Shown here: piece after piece, positions 13,172 to 20,921 of the stretch
Position numbering within the stretch: the first letter of the stretch is position 1
Layout: each line of letters opens with the position of its first letter
Assembly (NCBI GenBank): GCA_013697915.1
Contig: JACCVY010000101.1
Location: 1-37,463, forward strand
Length of the DNA stretch: 37,463 nucleotides
Reading direction: 5' to 3'
Source: Blastocatellia bacterium
GTDB taxonomy: Bacteria; Acidobacteriota; Blastocatellia; Pyrinomonadales; Pyrinomonadaceae
Notes under the pieces: generated by a model
The model's database searches: none
What the model saw: only the letters and a program-made list of their open reading frames with translations
What the model was told of the DNA's origin: nothing
Position numbers and translations under genes: made by a program

Positions 13172-14188
13172 CTATTCAGCCCGCAACACTTCGTGGATAG
13201 TATCTTGCAGCGAGCTTTCCGGCTTTGTCTGTCCCGGCGCGTGCTGCGGATCACGCCAGTTATCCAAAATCCCAACCTGATGCACGCACTGCAAAGTGCA
13301 AGTTGGCGCGCACCATTTCTCGGTGTTGTATTCGCGATCAAAGTCATCCATCGTGTACTTCTCGAGCGGAATGCCGGGATAGCCGCGCTGCTGCGAGCAC
13401 CAATGGACCAGGCCGTCCTCGCAAATGTAGAGGTAGCGTGCGCCGGCGCGACAGCGCCAGTTGTAAGGCTTGCCTTCAGCAATGCTGTCCTGAAACCAAT
13501 TCAACCGCGCGTGATCTTTGTTGCCGAGCTTCTTCACCTGTTGGAAGAGATTTTTTTCTTTCGGCGACAGCGGCTTCAATGTTCCATCGTTGTCGTGAAT
13601 CACGCCGACCGTGGTCGAAAACTTCAGTTCCACAGCGCGGCGCGCAACCGAAAGCGCATCTTCCGGGTTTTTGATCCCGCCGCCGATCACCGAATTAATG
13701 TTCACATGAAAATCGGCGTATTCGGAGAGGTAGCGCAGCTTCTTATCGAGCACACGCAGACTCTTGCGCGAAACTTCATCCGGCTCAACGTTGTCGATAC
13801 TGATTTGCAAATACTCGAGACCCGCTTTGTTCAGCCGCTTAATGCGCTCAGGCGTGAAGTAGTAACCATTCGAGATCAAGCCGGCGATCATTCCGCGCAC
13901 GCGAATGTGATGAATGATGTCGTCGAGTTGCGGGTGCATCATCGGCTCGCCACCGGAGATGGTTACGATCGACGTTCCCAGCGAAGCGAGCTTATCAAGG
14001 CGGCTCTTAATAACATCAAGCGGCACCGGCGAAGACGTATGGTCATACTCATTGCAGTAGCCGCAAGCAAGGTTGCAGCGCCGCATCGGAATTAAGTGCG
14101 CCAAAACCGGATGACGGCTGGACAATAATGCGCGGCTGATGAAACCAGCTTCGCGAAGTTTTAATTTAACGAACTTACTTTTGCGCAT
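13172..14188 (-). CDS. Radical SAM protein with SPASM-like C-terminal cluster
   Basis: 338 aa from ATG 14188, the point where family similarity begins; an upstream start at 14275 adds an unlikely tail. The radical SAM motif is CNLACGYC (Cys38, Cys42, Cys45), which binds the [4Fe-4S] cluster and [16 protein letters not shown] gives the SAM-binding GGEP loop, and [12 protein letters not shown] follows. The C-terminal part has [23 protein letters not shown] and [11 protein letters not shown], spaced like a SPASM auxiliary cluster domain. This type often modifies peptides or other macromolecules. No precursor peptide gene is adjacent, so the substrate is unknown. It appears monocistronic. Confidence 0.82.
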   Translation of the reverse strand: MRKSKFVKLKLREAGFISRALLSSRHPVLAHLIPMRRCNLACGYCNEYDHTSSPVPLDVIKSRLDKLASLGTSIVTISGGEPMMHPQLDDIIHHIRVRGMIAGLISNGYYFTPERIKRLNKAGLEYLQISIDNVEPDEVSRKSLRVLDKKLRYLSEYADFHVNINSVIGGGIKNPEDALSVARRAVELKFSTTVGVIHDNDGTLKPLSPKEKNLFQQVKKLGNKDHARLNWFQDSIAEGKPYNWRCRAGARYLYICEDGLVHWCSQQRGYPGIPLEKYTMDDFDREYNTEKWCAPTCTLQCVHQVGILDNWRDPQHAPGQTKPESSLQDTIHEVLRAE

Positions 14189-14290
14189 CCTGGGGAACGT
14201 ATACGAATCTATCTGGGTCCGAATCTGATCTATCTTTCGAGTCGGAAGGATAGCGACAGAGGCAAACAAAGGCAACTGAGCTCAGTGCCT

Positions 14291-14328
14291 AAAAAATAAA
14301 AAAGGCTCTGGATTCAAGACTCAGAGCC
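14291..14328 (-). terminator. Rho-independent terminator of the LolA-like gene
   Basis: On the minus strand a GGCTCTG/CAGAGCC stem (14322-14328 and 14304-14310, loop 11 nt) is followed by TTTTTTATTTTTT. It lies 26 nt after the stop codon at 14354. Confidence 0.9.
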
Positions 14329-14353
14329 CGAAAGGCCTAAATTGTAACTGTCC

Positions 14354-15058
14354 TTAGCCTTTAACGATCTTCACGTTCGAATCCAACGGCACGCTGAACT
14401 CGTTTGCCGAGATCTTCAGGTTACGTTCGACTCCGCTCAAACGCATGGTTGTGGCGTCGTCGTTCTTCTCGACAATCTTTGTTTGGATGGGCATGCCCGA
14501 CGAATCAACCCAAATTTCAGCATACTTGAAGCTGGCATTTCCTTTGGGCAAGAGTGTCAGATGGATGGTGCTCACGCCACCCCACAATGTTTCTTCACGA
14601 ACATCCTGCACCGGTTGAAACTTGGCTTCGAGCTGCTGCTTGGACATGTACATCATGTCCAGAACGCCGCTGGCGCCCGCTTTTCCTTTCACAGAGCCGG
14701 ACTTGCCGACGATTGCCTGCCCCAGCGTTGGGCGGAACAAGGTGTACTGTCCCTTGGCAACTGCCAGAATTTCATGCCGCGGCTTCTGCCATTCGATACG
14801 CACCGACGCCTCGCGGCCGCTGCCGGGAACATACAACACCCAGCCGCTGTAGTTGTCCTTATCGCGGAGTTGCGCGTTGTACTTTTCCATGCTGATGCTC
14901 GCCTTGAGCGAGCGCAGCGACTGGCGATTGCGCTCCATCCGATTCAAAACCGAACTCACCAGGCCCGCGCTCTGGGCGTTGGCCGCTTTGGGAGATGTGA
15001 ACGTGATTGCGCCGACCAGCATCGTCAACAGCAAAGCAAGGGGAACTATTCTCTTCAT
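14354..15058 (-). CDS. LolA-like periplasmic lipid/lipoprotein-binding protein
   Basis: 234 aa from ATG 15058, with AGGAG 5 nt upstream. Residues 1-29 are a signal peptide (LLLTMLVGAITFTSPKAANAQ). The mature chain has the beta-barrel LolA/LppX-type pattern: MERNRQSLRSLKASISMEKYNAQLRDKDNYSGWVLYVPG, EASVRIEWQKPRHEILAVAKGQYTLFRP and LSGVERNLKISANEFSVPL. LolA carries lipoproteins from the inner to the outer membrane; other members of the fold carry other lipids. Consensus promoter hexamers lie upstream and a strong terminator lies downstream, so this looks like an abundant single-gene transcript. Confidence 0.7.
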   Translation of the reverse strand: MKRIVPLALLLTMLVGAITFTSPKAANAQSAGLVSSVLNRMERNRQSLRSLKASISMEKYNAQLRDKDNYSGWVLYVPGSGREASVRIEWQKPRHEILAVAKGQYTLFRPTLGQAIVGKSGSVKGKAGASGVLDMMYMSKQQLEAKFQPVQDVREETLWGGVSTIHLTLLPKGNASFKYAEIWVDSSGMPIQTKIVEKNDDATTMRLSGVERNLKISANEFSVPLDSNVKIVKG

Positions 15059-15122
15059 AAGAACTCCTAAATAAAATCCGAAAAAACGGCATCGTTAAAC
15101 CCTTGGCTCGAAAAACCCGGCA

Positions 15123-15150
15123 ATTATAAGGGCTGACTACCGTATGTCAA
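15123..15150 (-). promoter_or_regulatory. Consensus sigma-70 promoter for the LolA-like gene
   Basis: Perfect -35 TTGACA (15145-15150) and -10 TATAAT (15123-15128) are separated by 16 nt. The -35 and part of the spacer sit inside the last codons and stop of the upstream gene. The predicted start is near 15116, about 58 nt before the ATG at 15058. Confidence 0.85.
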
Positions 15151-15481
15151 TCTCGTACCCGGTTGTCTTACCATCCGGGCCGGTCAATTTGCGTACGCCC
15201 AGGACCTGCAAATCACTGCGTCCGGCAAAGGCCCGCAGCCGTTGTTCCAATTGGGCCGTATCCTGTGCCTTTTCAACAACTTCAGCGCCAACCACCAAGG
15301 TGGAGGCAGTTGGGCTTTGATGCGCCACAGCGGTCCGCCGTTCGCCGTTTTCAAACCAACTCTTTGGTGTCAAAAAGATGAAAATGAGAATGACAACGCA
15401 CAGGATGTCCCATTGCCAACTGCTTCTGGCGTAATTCCAAAAAAACAGCTTTTTTAGAGTTGTCAGCAATGCGTTTATCAC
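15137..15481 (-). CDS. Small single-pass membrane protein of unknown function
   Basis: 114 aa from GTG 15481; an in-frame TGA lies directly before it, so the start cannot be farther upstream. No clear ribosome-binding site is visible. One hydrophobic segment, WDILCVVILIFIFLTPKSWF (about 24-43), is followed by a soluble domain containing TLVVGAEVVEKAQDTAQLEQRLRAFAG and GPDGKTTGYEIDIR. I recognise no family. It lies 101 bp after the LolD-like ATPase gene and may be cotranscribed with it. Its 3' end contains the -35 element of the next gene's promoter. Confidence 0.6.
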   Translation of the reverse strand: MINALLTTLKKLFFWNYARSSWQWDILCVVILIFIFLTPKSWFENGERRTAVAHQSPTASTLVVGAEVVEKAQDTAQLEQRLRAFAGRSDLQVLGVRKLTGPDGKTTGYEIDIR

Positions 15482-15582
15482 TCAAGAAGGCTACTTCAGC
15501 AAGCGCCACGCCAATCCCATGGCGGGTCGCGATCCATTCTAACTGCGGCAAAAAACCCTGTAAATCAACTTGATTGGCCTGG

Positions 15583-16281
15583 TTACAATTGGACGGCGGC
15601 GGCGTGCTCCACAATGTGACCGTCACGCATTTGTATTATTCGTCGGCACATTGCTGCGGCTTCCGGATTGTGGGTAATCATGACGATGGTTTGATTGAAC
15701 CGGTAATTTAATTCCTGAAACATATTAAGGACGAGCGCGGAGTTTTCCGAGTCGAGGTTGCCGGTGGGTTCATCCGCCAGCACGATGGCGGGTCGCGTTA
15801 CGACGGCCCGGGCCAGCGCCACGCGCTGTTGTTCGCCGCCTGAGAGTTCGAGAGGTTTATGGTGCAATTTGTCCTGAAGTCCAAGCAGCCGCAAAACTTC
15901 GCGGCGTCGTTCGGGGTCTTCGCCGCCATTGCCGTGAATTCGTTCGGCCAGACGCAAATTCCCTTCGGCCGTAAGCGTGGGAAAAAGATTGAAGCGCTGA
16001 AAGACAAAACCAATTTTGCGCCGTCGGATATCGGTGCGCTTTGCGTCTGATGCAGCAGTCAAATCTTCGCCGTCAACAACAATTCTGCCGGTCGTCGGTG
16101 TCAACAAACCGCCAAGCAAGTGCAGCATCGTCGACTTGCCGCAACCCGAGGGTCCCATGATGGCCACGAATTCACCCTCATGAACTTCGAGCGAGACTCC
16201 TCTCAAAGCCGGCACATCAACTTTGCCAACGCGATAGGTCTTGGTCAGATTGTCTGCTTGTAGAATCGTTCTCATCAGCAA
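15583..16281 (-). CDS. lolD: ABC transporter ATP-binding protein, LolD/MacB-type
   Basis: 232 aa from ATG 16281, or ATG 16275. It is a complete nucleotide-binding domain: Walker [10 protein letters not shown] (about 43-51), Q-loop [10 protein letters not shown], signature [14 protein letters not shown] (about 143-156), Walker B IVLADEP (about 165-171), D-loop GNLDSEN and H-loop ITHNP. The order and the MLHLLGGL after Walker A fit the LolD/MacB/FtsE-like group. LolCDE releases outer-membrane lipoproteins from the inner membrane, fitting the LolA-like gene nearby. However, no LolC/LolE permease is adjacent, so the partner is elsewhere and the symbol is provisional. Confidence 0.75.
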   Translation of the reverse strand: MLMRTILQADNLTKTYRVGKVDVPALRGVSLEVHEGEFVAIMGPSGCGKSTMLHLLGGLLTPTTGRIVVDGEDLTAASDAKRTDIRRRKIGFVFQRFNLFPTLTAEGNLRLAERIHGNGGEDPERRREVLRLLGLQDKLHHKPLELSGGEQQRVALARAVVTRPAIVLADEPTGNLDSENSALVLNMFQELNYRFNQTIVMITHNPEAAAMCRRIIQMRDGHIVEHAAAVQL

Positions 16282-16406
16282 TTGAAACCGTGCTCTGCGG
16301 AAGGCGCCAGCGCAAGCCAGCAGGGACGCAAGATGTTAATACATGCAGTCATTTAATAGCTACCGAAGTCGATGCTCGGGAGCCTTTTCTTTGGTTAGCG
16401 CCAAGA

Positions 16407-16472
16407 AGTTCAGAGTCCAACCTTCAGGTTGTCCGGTTGTGAAAGAGCAAGCTAAAGCTTGGACTCTGAACT
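16407..16472. repeat. Inverted pair of family A hairpin repeats
   Basis: Positions 16407-16420 (AGTTCAGAGTCCAA) and 16459-16472 form a perfect 14-bp inverted repeat. Inside lie two separate small hairpins, CAACCT-TC-AGGTTG (16418-16431) and CAAGCT-AA-AGCTTG (16448-16461). They share the AGTTCAGAGT flank with 1844-1853 and differ from each other at the fourth stem pair in a compensated manner. The block fills most of the gap between the ABC ATPase and the lipoprotein gene. Confidence 0.75.
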
Positions 16473-16512
16473 GCTTGTGTGGTTGCAATGGAGTAAGCTG
16501 CGAGATGAGAAC

Positions 16513-17589
16513 TTATTTAGGTGTAACTGCGGCCTTGTTGCGCTGTCGGGCATCCAGGTCGACTTCCGGCAATTGCCACCTGTTCTCGAGCACAAACGCT
16601 TCCGGCCGGAATTCCTTATCGACGTCAACTGCGGTTGGAGTCTGATAGGTAATGCTCAACTTGTAGTGATCGTGAGGTCGTGTAATTTCGATTCGGGTAG
16701 GCAGGCTGATCTGCCCACTTTCGCCCATGGGCTTCTCGTCCCAATAGGCCACGTCTGTAGTTATCAGGCCGTTCTCATCGAACGATTGAATACGCGCCAG
16801 GCGAATTCCATTCACTCGGTCAAACCAAAAGCGGCGCAACAAGCGGGCGTCACTCGTGCCGGCCTGCGAAAACTCTTCAAGCAGGTAATAACCTCGGACG
16901 ACTCGCGCACTTTTTTTCTCCGGACGGCTGTCAGCTTCTTCCTGATAAAACTCGCTTTGAACATAAGTCAAACCGCTTTGAGGCCCGGTAAGAACCGGGC
17001 TAATCATCAGCGCATCAGTTAAGTGTTGCGGACGCAGATTTGAAAGCGCACTAACAGTTTGCTTCTCATTCATCCTGGTGTTCTTGCTTTTTTGTGGCTC
17101 AGGTTCGGCTCCGTCACCGTCCAGTTTTTCATAGACCGCGCTATTTGTTCCCTTTACAAAACGACGATACTTTTCGTCGCCCTGCAACACAGCAACACGA
17201 AACGTCTCGCCGTTGGAAGTCATCTGCGCGATGTCTTTGGCAATGAACGGCACTGCGATTATCAGATAGATCTGACCGGGCCGTTGTAGCGTGACAGTGC
17301 CGTCCGCTTGCCGGTACTTCTCTGCAATACCTGACTCGGCGAATGATGTGTCTTCGAATTCGATGTCGACTTTTCCGTGCAGCGAACGCACGCTCGCGAG
17401 GCGATTGACTTCGGTGATGAGACGGCTCTTGGCTGCTTCGCTTAATGGCGTGAGGAGCTGCGGCACCTGCACTTTTTTATGAGTGCCAAACAGTCCACAG
17501 CCCGCATTAAACGCAAGCACAAACGTTAGTAACAGGAAAAACGAAACGCGAACTGGGGAACGCAAGTTCGCAGGTGTGGAGTTGGGCAT
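16513..17589 (-). CDS. LolA/DUF4292-like outer-membrane lipoprotein
   Basis: 358 aa from ATG 17589 (chosen over 17673), giving the lipoprotein signal FFLLLTFVLAFNAGC with lipobox N-A-G-C (Cys about 29). The mature part resembles the LolA/DUF4292-type beta fold: LASVRSLHGKVDIEFEDTSFAE, VTLQRPGQIYLIIAVPFI and LPTRIEITRPHDHYKLSITYQTP, ending with FRPEAFVLENRWQLPEVD. Such proteins are thought to bind lipids or lipoproteins, but the substrate here is unknown. The gene is followed by the family A repeats and then the ABC ATPase on the same strand. Confidence 0.7.
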   Translation of the reverse strand: MPNSTPANLRSPVRVSFFLLLTFVLAFNAGCGLFGTHKKVQVPQLLTPLSEAAKSRLITEVNRLASVRSLHGKVDIEFEDTSFAESGIAEKYRQADGTVTLQRPGQIYLIIAVPFIAKDIAQMTSNGETFRVAVLQGDEKYRRFVKGTNSAVYEKLDGDGAEPEPQKSKNTRMNEKQTVSALSNLRPQHLTDALMISPVLTGPQSGLTYVQSEFYQEEADSRPEKKSARVVRGYYLLEEFSQAGTSDARLLRRFWFDRVNGIRLARIQSFDENGLITTDVAYWDEKPMGESGQISLPTRIEITRPHDHYKLSITYQTPTAVDVDKEFRPEAFVLENRWQLPEVDLDARQRNKAAVTPK

Positions 17590-17783
17590 TGGCAAAGTTC
17601 TCGGGGAAACCAGCGTTTGTCTTAAGTAGGCAAAACAGCGGCTCAAGCTAACAAAGACGATTTTTGTTGTCAACGCAACCCTCTTCCCACTTTAGCAATT
17701 CGTGAACGCAGCATTTGCTCTGCCGTCGCTCAACAAGTTGGCAGGTTAGGCGTAGTAGTAAAGTCTTTTGACGCGTTTGCGTA

Positions 17784-18218
17784 TCACAACACGAGTTCTG
17801 GTTTGCCAAATCTGTGCCGCAGCTTATTGACATTTTTTAGAACGCGCGGCTGGCTGACAATCCTGCGTTCAAGTTTTTGTCTGCCGGGAAAATCCAGCAG
17901 CATGATCCCCAGCAGAATTGTCAAAAGGCCCTGGCCAGGCACGCCGGGTATCGACATCACAATCCCCAACGCGACCAACAAAACGCCCAGGACATTTTTG
18001 CCAATGATTCCCAGCAGCCGAATCGCCGGATGACGTCCTGACCAGAACTCACGCGGCCGACCTTCTTGAAAATAATTTGATGGAATCTTAACGAGGATGA
18101 TAGAAACAATCGCGAGACTGATGGCGAAACTAACAACGAAAAGCAAAGTTCCGAGCAACGCGCTCTGCCACGTCACCCTCGGCAAAATCGAAGTCCACAT
18201 GCCGCGCAGCTCCCCCAT
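17784..18218 (-). CDS. PGPGW-like membrane protein
   Basis: A 144-aa membrane protein with hydrophobic segments at about 20-43 and 73-108. The segment IPGVPGQGLLTILLGIMLLDFPGRQKLERRI corresponds to the PGPGW-type conserved region, here with GVPGQG. The C-terminal RVLKNVNKLRHRFGKPELVL is basic and probably cytoplasmic. The function of this family is unknown. It starts 5 nt after the stop of the HD-domain gene, so the two are likely cotranscribed. Confidence 0.7.
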   Translation of the reverse strand: MGELRGMWTSILPRVTWQSALLGTLLFVVSFAISLAIVSIILVKIPSNYFQEGRPREFWSGRHPAIRLLGIIGKNVLGVLLVALGIVMSIPGVPGQGLLTILLGIMLLDFPGRQKLERRIVSQPRVLKNVNKLRHRFGKPELVL

Positions 18219-18223
18219 TGCTC

Positions 18224-18799
18224 CTAATTAACTTTGCGGCGCTCGGCCACCAGCGAATCCAACACTTCGCGCACAACTGTCTGCGCAATCGCCGGAAGTT
18301 GAAAGTCGGCGGCGACAGCAACTTCCCAAAACTCGTCAAGCCCCTTCGCTCCCGCACGCTCCAGCGCATACGCCTGGACCAACAGGTCAATCACATCCGC
18401 TGCTTTCACGATGCGTGCTTCGATGCTTTGTCGCTGTTCATAATCGTCGTACAGCTTTTGGTAATCCGCCTCGCCTGGACCAACTCCGGCAACAATCTCC
18501 GCGAAGGCTTGACGTTCCGCGAGCTTTCTCGCCTCGGCGCCAAAATAGTGTGTAGCGGTTCTGGGCATGTCACCAACGCGCGTCTCGGCCCAGTCGTGCA
18601 ACAACGCCATGCGCAGCACTCGCTCCGTGTTGAGCTGCAGACCACGAGCGATAATCTCATCCGCCAGCACCATCGCGGTTACACTCACACCAAAGGAATG
18701 CGACGCCACCGACTCGGTCCCGTTTGGCAGACCGCGCAGCGTCCAACCCGTGCGGTCGAGGCGCTTTAAGCGTTGCAGCTCTATTAAAATGTTAAGCAT
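18224..18799 (-). CDS. HD-domain phosphohydrolase, YfbR/HDDC2-like
   Basis: 191 aa from ATG 18799 (preferred over 18877). The start MLNILIELQRLKRLDRTGW is typical of the YfbR/HDDC2 group. HD residues are in ESVASHSFGVSVTAMVLADEI (His), LRMALLHDWAETRVGDMP (HD pair) and KAADVIDLLVQAYAL (distal Asp). YfbR is a 5'-deoxynucleotidase acting on deoxyribonucleoside 5'-monophosphates. Fit to motifs is good, but family members vary in substrate. It is the first gene of a unit with the PGPGW-like gene. Confidence 0.8.
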   Translation of the reverse strand: MLNILIELQRLKRLDRTGWTLRGLPNGTESVASHSFGVSVTAMVLADEIIARGLQLNTERVLRMALLHDWAETRVGDMPRTATHYFGAEARKLAERQAFAEIVAGVGPGEADYQKLYDDYEQRQSIEARIVKAADVIDLLVQAYALERAGAKGLDEFWEVAVAADFQLPAIAQTVVREVLDSLVAERRKVN

Positions 18800-18936
18800 C
18801 ACAGTGACTGCTACTTTAACGCGCACTGGTGGCGAGCAACAACACGACTTGTCCACAACCGGTGCTGAAAATAACAAGCGGCGGCGCGATTACCTCGCGT
18901 CGCTGCTTGCCTGGTTTGTGGAAATGAAGAGTCGAA

Positions 18937-19752
18937 CTACTGTTTCGTTATGCCGGCGCCGGCAGATTGCGTCAGCATCAGATTAAACGTTGTGCCCTTC
19001 TCGAGGCGCAGATTTCCGCCCTGCAACGACAGCACCGAGCTGCCCTCGACCGAAGTGTTGCTCGATTGAGAAATCTGAATGCCCCCCAACGAACGGCCGA
19101 CTCCCGTAGTCGTGTTGCCGACGACGTTGGTAGTCGAGTCCACTGTCGAACCGAGAGCTGCCGTGGTGCCGCCAACCACATTCCCCACCGTCGAAGTGGT
19201 GGAACTGACAGCGCCGCCGAGCAATCCGCCATTGTTGGCTGATGAGCTGCGGGAGCTACCGGCACTTGCCGGCGACGATGTTGAGCTACTGGTGTCAAAT
19301 AGGTCATCGTTGCCCGCACGCGCGTTTGCGGTGCCACTAAACACGGAAGTTATCGTGGCCGCGATCGGCATATTCAACGAGCCGCCTTCCAGTCGATCAA
19401 AAAGAAGTCCAATGCGCGATTCGCCGCTGCTCTTGCTCTTCTGACTCACTTCCGTAACGTGGCCCACCAGTCGCGAACCTTTGCTAACGACCGTACGGCC
19501 TTGTGACTTGATCGCCTGCGTCGTCTTCAACACAACCTGATCGCCAACTTTGGCTTTGCGCGCATCGATGGTGCTTTGCAGCTCGCCCGCCAGGCGCGTT
19601 CCCGAATCCAGGTTGATGCTCTTATTCGCCGCGCGCGCCGCAGCCGAAGTTTGATTGCTTGCTTCGCCGCGCGCAGTCGTGTTGGCGGTCTGCGCATTCA
19701 CGGCTAAGCCACAAACAAGCGTCAGGCAGGCTGACAGGATGGTCTTCTTCAT
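18937..19752 (-). CDS. Secreted hypothetical protein with low-complexity linker
   Basis: 271 aa from ATG 19752, with AGAGGTG 6 nt upstream; a GTG at 19761 is in-frame but would overlap that site. Residues 1-21 are a signal peptide ending AVNAQ. A globular segment (about 48-135) with LDSGTRLAGELQSTIDARKAKVGDQVVLKT and SKGSRLVGHVTEVSQ has a beta-strand pattern like TrbI/conjugation-type folds. A Ser/Thr/Gly/Val-rich tail with repeated VVGGTT and TVDSTTNVVGNTT elements (about 155-220) follows. Function is unknown. Confidence 0.65.
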   Translation of the reverse strand: MKKTILSACLTLVCGLAVNAQTANTTARGEASNQTSAAARAANKSINLDSGTRLAGELQSTIDARKAKVGDQVVLKTTQAIKSQGRTVVSKGSRLVGHVTEVSQKSKSSGESRIGLLFDRLEGGSLNMPIAATITSVFSGTANARAGNDDLFDTSSSTSSPASAGSSRSSSANNGGLLGGAVSSTTSTVGNVVGGTTAALGSTVDSTTNVVGNTTTGVGRSLGGIQISQSSNTSVEGSSVLSLQGGNLRLEKGTTFNLMLTQSAGAGITKQ

Positions 19753-20045
19753 CTTTTTCACCTCTTAGTTTTTGCGCCCATCAACCGGGCGTTCGTAGAT
19801 CAAGTCAGTCGGGAGATTGGATTGGTTCGTTTGGAAACTGTTCCAGCTACAAACGTCAAAACAATTCGGTCAGCGAACCCATGACGTTTTGCTAGTCTCA
19901 GGATGAAAGAAGTTTAAAGGGCGTTGCCGGTGGGGACGGCTGTAACGGAGTTGCAAGTTTATTGCAAACGAAAATTACAGGATAAGGTGGTCGCACTGGC
20001 GGAATGGCCGGGCGGTGGAATTCTTTCTTCCGATTTCGCTAACGG

Positions 20046-20198
20046 CTAGCGACAACCGTCGTGTTCGCAGCCGCAACCGATTTCCATCACATGCGACTTC
20101 TCGGCGTTCTTGCAATACTCACTGCAATACTTGCTGTCTTGCTCTGCCGGACAATCGCAGGCTGGATGCGCGCAAATGCTTTCCTGTTTTTTTGCCAT
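20046..20198 (-). CDS. Small metallothionein-like protein
   Basis: A 50-aa frame from ATG 20198 to TAG 20046, with eight cysteines. The spacing CAHPACDC, YCSEYC, GCGC and DGC places Cys at 9, 14, 16, 25, 29, 42, 44 and 49. This matches bacterial SmtA/BmtA-type metallothioneins, in which Cys and His bind Zn, Cd or Cu; His residues 11, 36 and 46 could contribute. It should be cytoplasmic and buffer metal. A weak purine-rich site lies upstream of the ATG, and a promoter lies about 40-67 bp upstream. No metal transporter or metal-sensing regulator is adjacent. It is easily missed because of its length. Confidence 0.82.
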   Translation of the reverse strand: MAKKQESICAHPACDCPAEQDSKYCSEYCKNAEKSHVMEIGCGCEHDGCR

Positions 20199-20236
20199 AA
20201 ACGACCACTGCTTTCTGGTGAGTCTTACTGCTCTTG

Positions 20237-20265
20237 ATCCTAAGACTCCGTCATCGTGCGGTCAA
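20237..20265 (-). promoter_or_regulatory. Promoter of the metallothionein-like gene
   Basis: -35 TTGACC (20260-20265) and -10 TAGGAT (20237-20242) are 17 nt apart on the minus strand, giving a leader of about 30 nt. The spacer carries an imperfect GAC...GTC dyad that could be a metal-responsive operator, but this is weak. Confidence 0.55.
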
Positions 20266-20283
20266 GTAGTGACGGCCCGGTAT

Positions 20284-20856
20284 TCAGGGCGCTGGGCGAA
20301 CCACAATCGTGCGTTGCGCGTTGCCCAATGTTAATACCAACGGCCGGTCGATTTGCAGCGGATGCTCTTCACCGTCGATGCTGATAAGGAGATTCGCACT
20401 CGCGCGGCTAACCTGGGCTGTGTTCTCAACAACTGGAGCGACGCGTGGCAAAAGGTTCGTGGCGATGATGCGCCAGGTTGACGGTGTACAACGAATGCGA
20501 ATGCCCGGCGTGTCCGTTTCAAATGCTTCGCCAACCGCAAGAGCATCCGCCTTGAATAGTCCTTCACCGCAACGCACGCCGCTGGTGTCGTAAAAGGTCA
20601 CCAGCCCGGAAACAAACGCGTAGGAAACCGTGCTTGAGTTCTTAACTACCATGCGAATATTGGTGACTGGAGCATCCGCCGTGCCATTGAGCCCCGTCGT
20701 GCGCAAACTTCCCTCGAGTGCAGACGCGCCGGCGGCATCAAGCGCCACGGCCGTATCCGTCAGCGCCACGCGCCGCTCGCCAGACTCGTTGGGTTGTTGG
20801 GCTATAACACCAAGACTTGTGGTTGCGAACAGCGCCGCGAGCATGATGATTTTCAT
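20284..20856 (-). CDS. Secreted hypothetical protein
   Basis: 190 aa from ATG 20856, with GGAG 10 nt upstream. Residues 1-20 are a signal peptide (LAALFATTSLGVIAQQ). The mature part is beta-rich: NIRMVVKNSSTVSYAFVSGLVTFYDTSGVRCGEG, GEAFETDTPGIRIRC and LISIDGEEHPLQIDRPLVLTLG. I recognise no family. Downstream begins the metallothionein promoter, and 65 bp upstream is the stop of larA. Confidence 0.6.
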   Translation of the reverse strand: MKIIMLAALFATTSLGVIAQQPNESGERRVALTDTAVALDAAGASALEGSLRTTGLNGTADAPVTNIRMVVKNSSTVSYAFVSGLVTFYDTSGVRCGEGLFKADALAVGEAFETDTPGIRIRCTPSTWRIIATNLLPRVAPVVENTAQVSRASANLLISIDGEEHPLQIDRPLVLTLGNAQRTIVVRPAP

Positions 20857-20921
20857 TAGTTGTCGCTCCAATCTTTAACCGCAGGATGTGCAAAGTGATG
20901 GCAAACATTTTAGTGCCAGAC

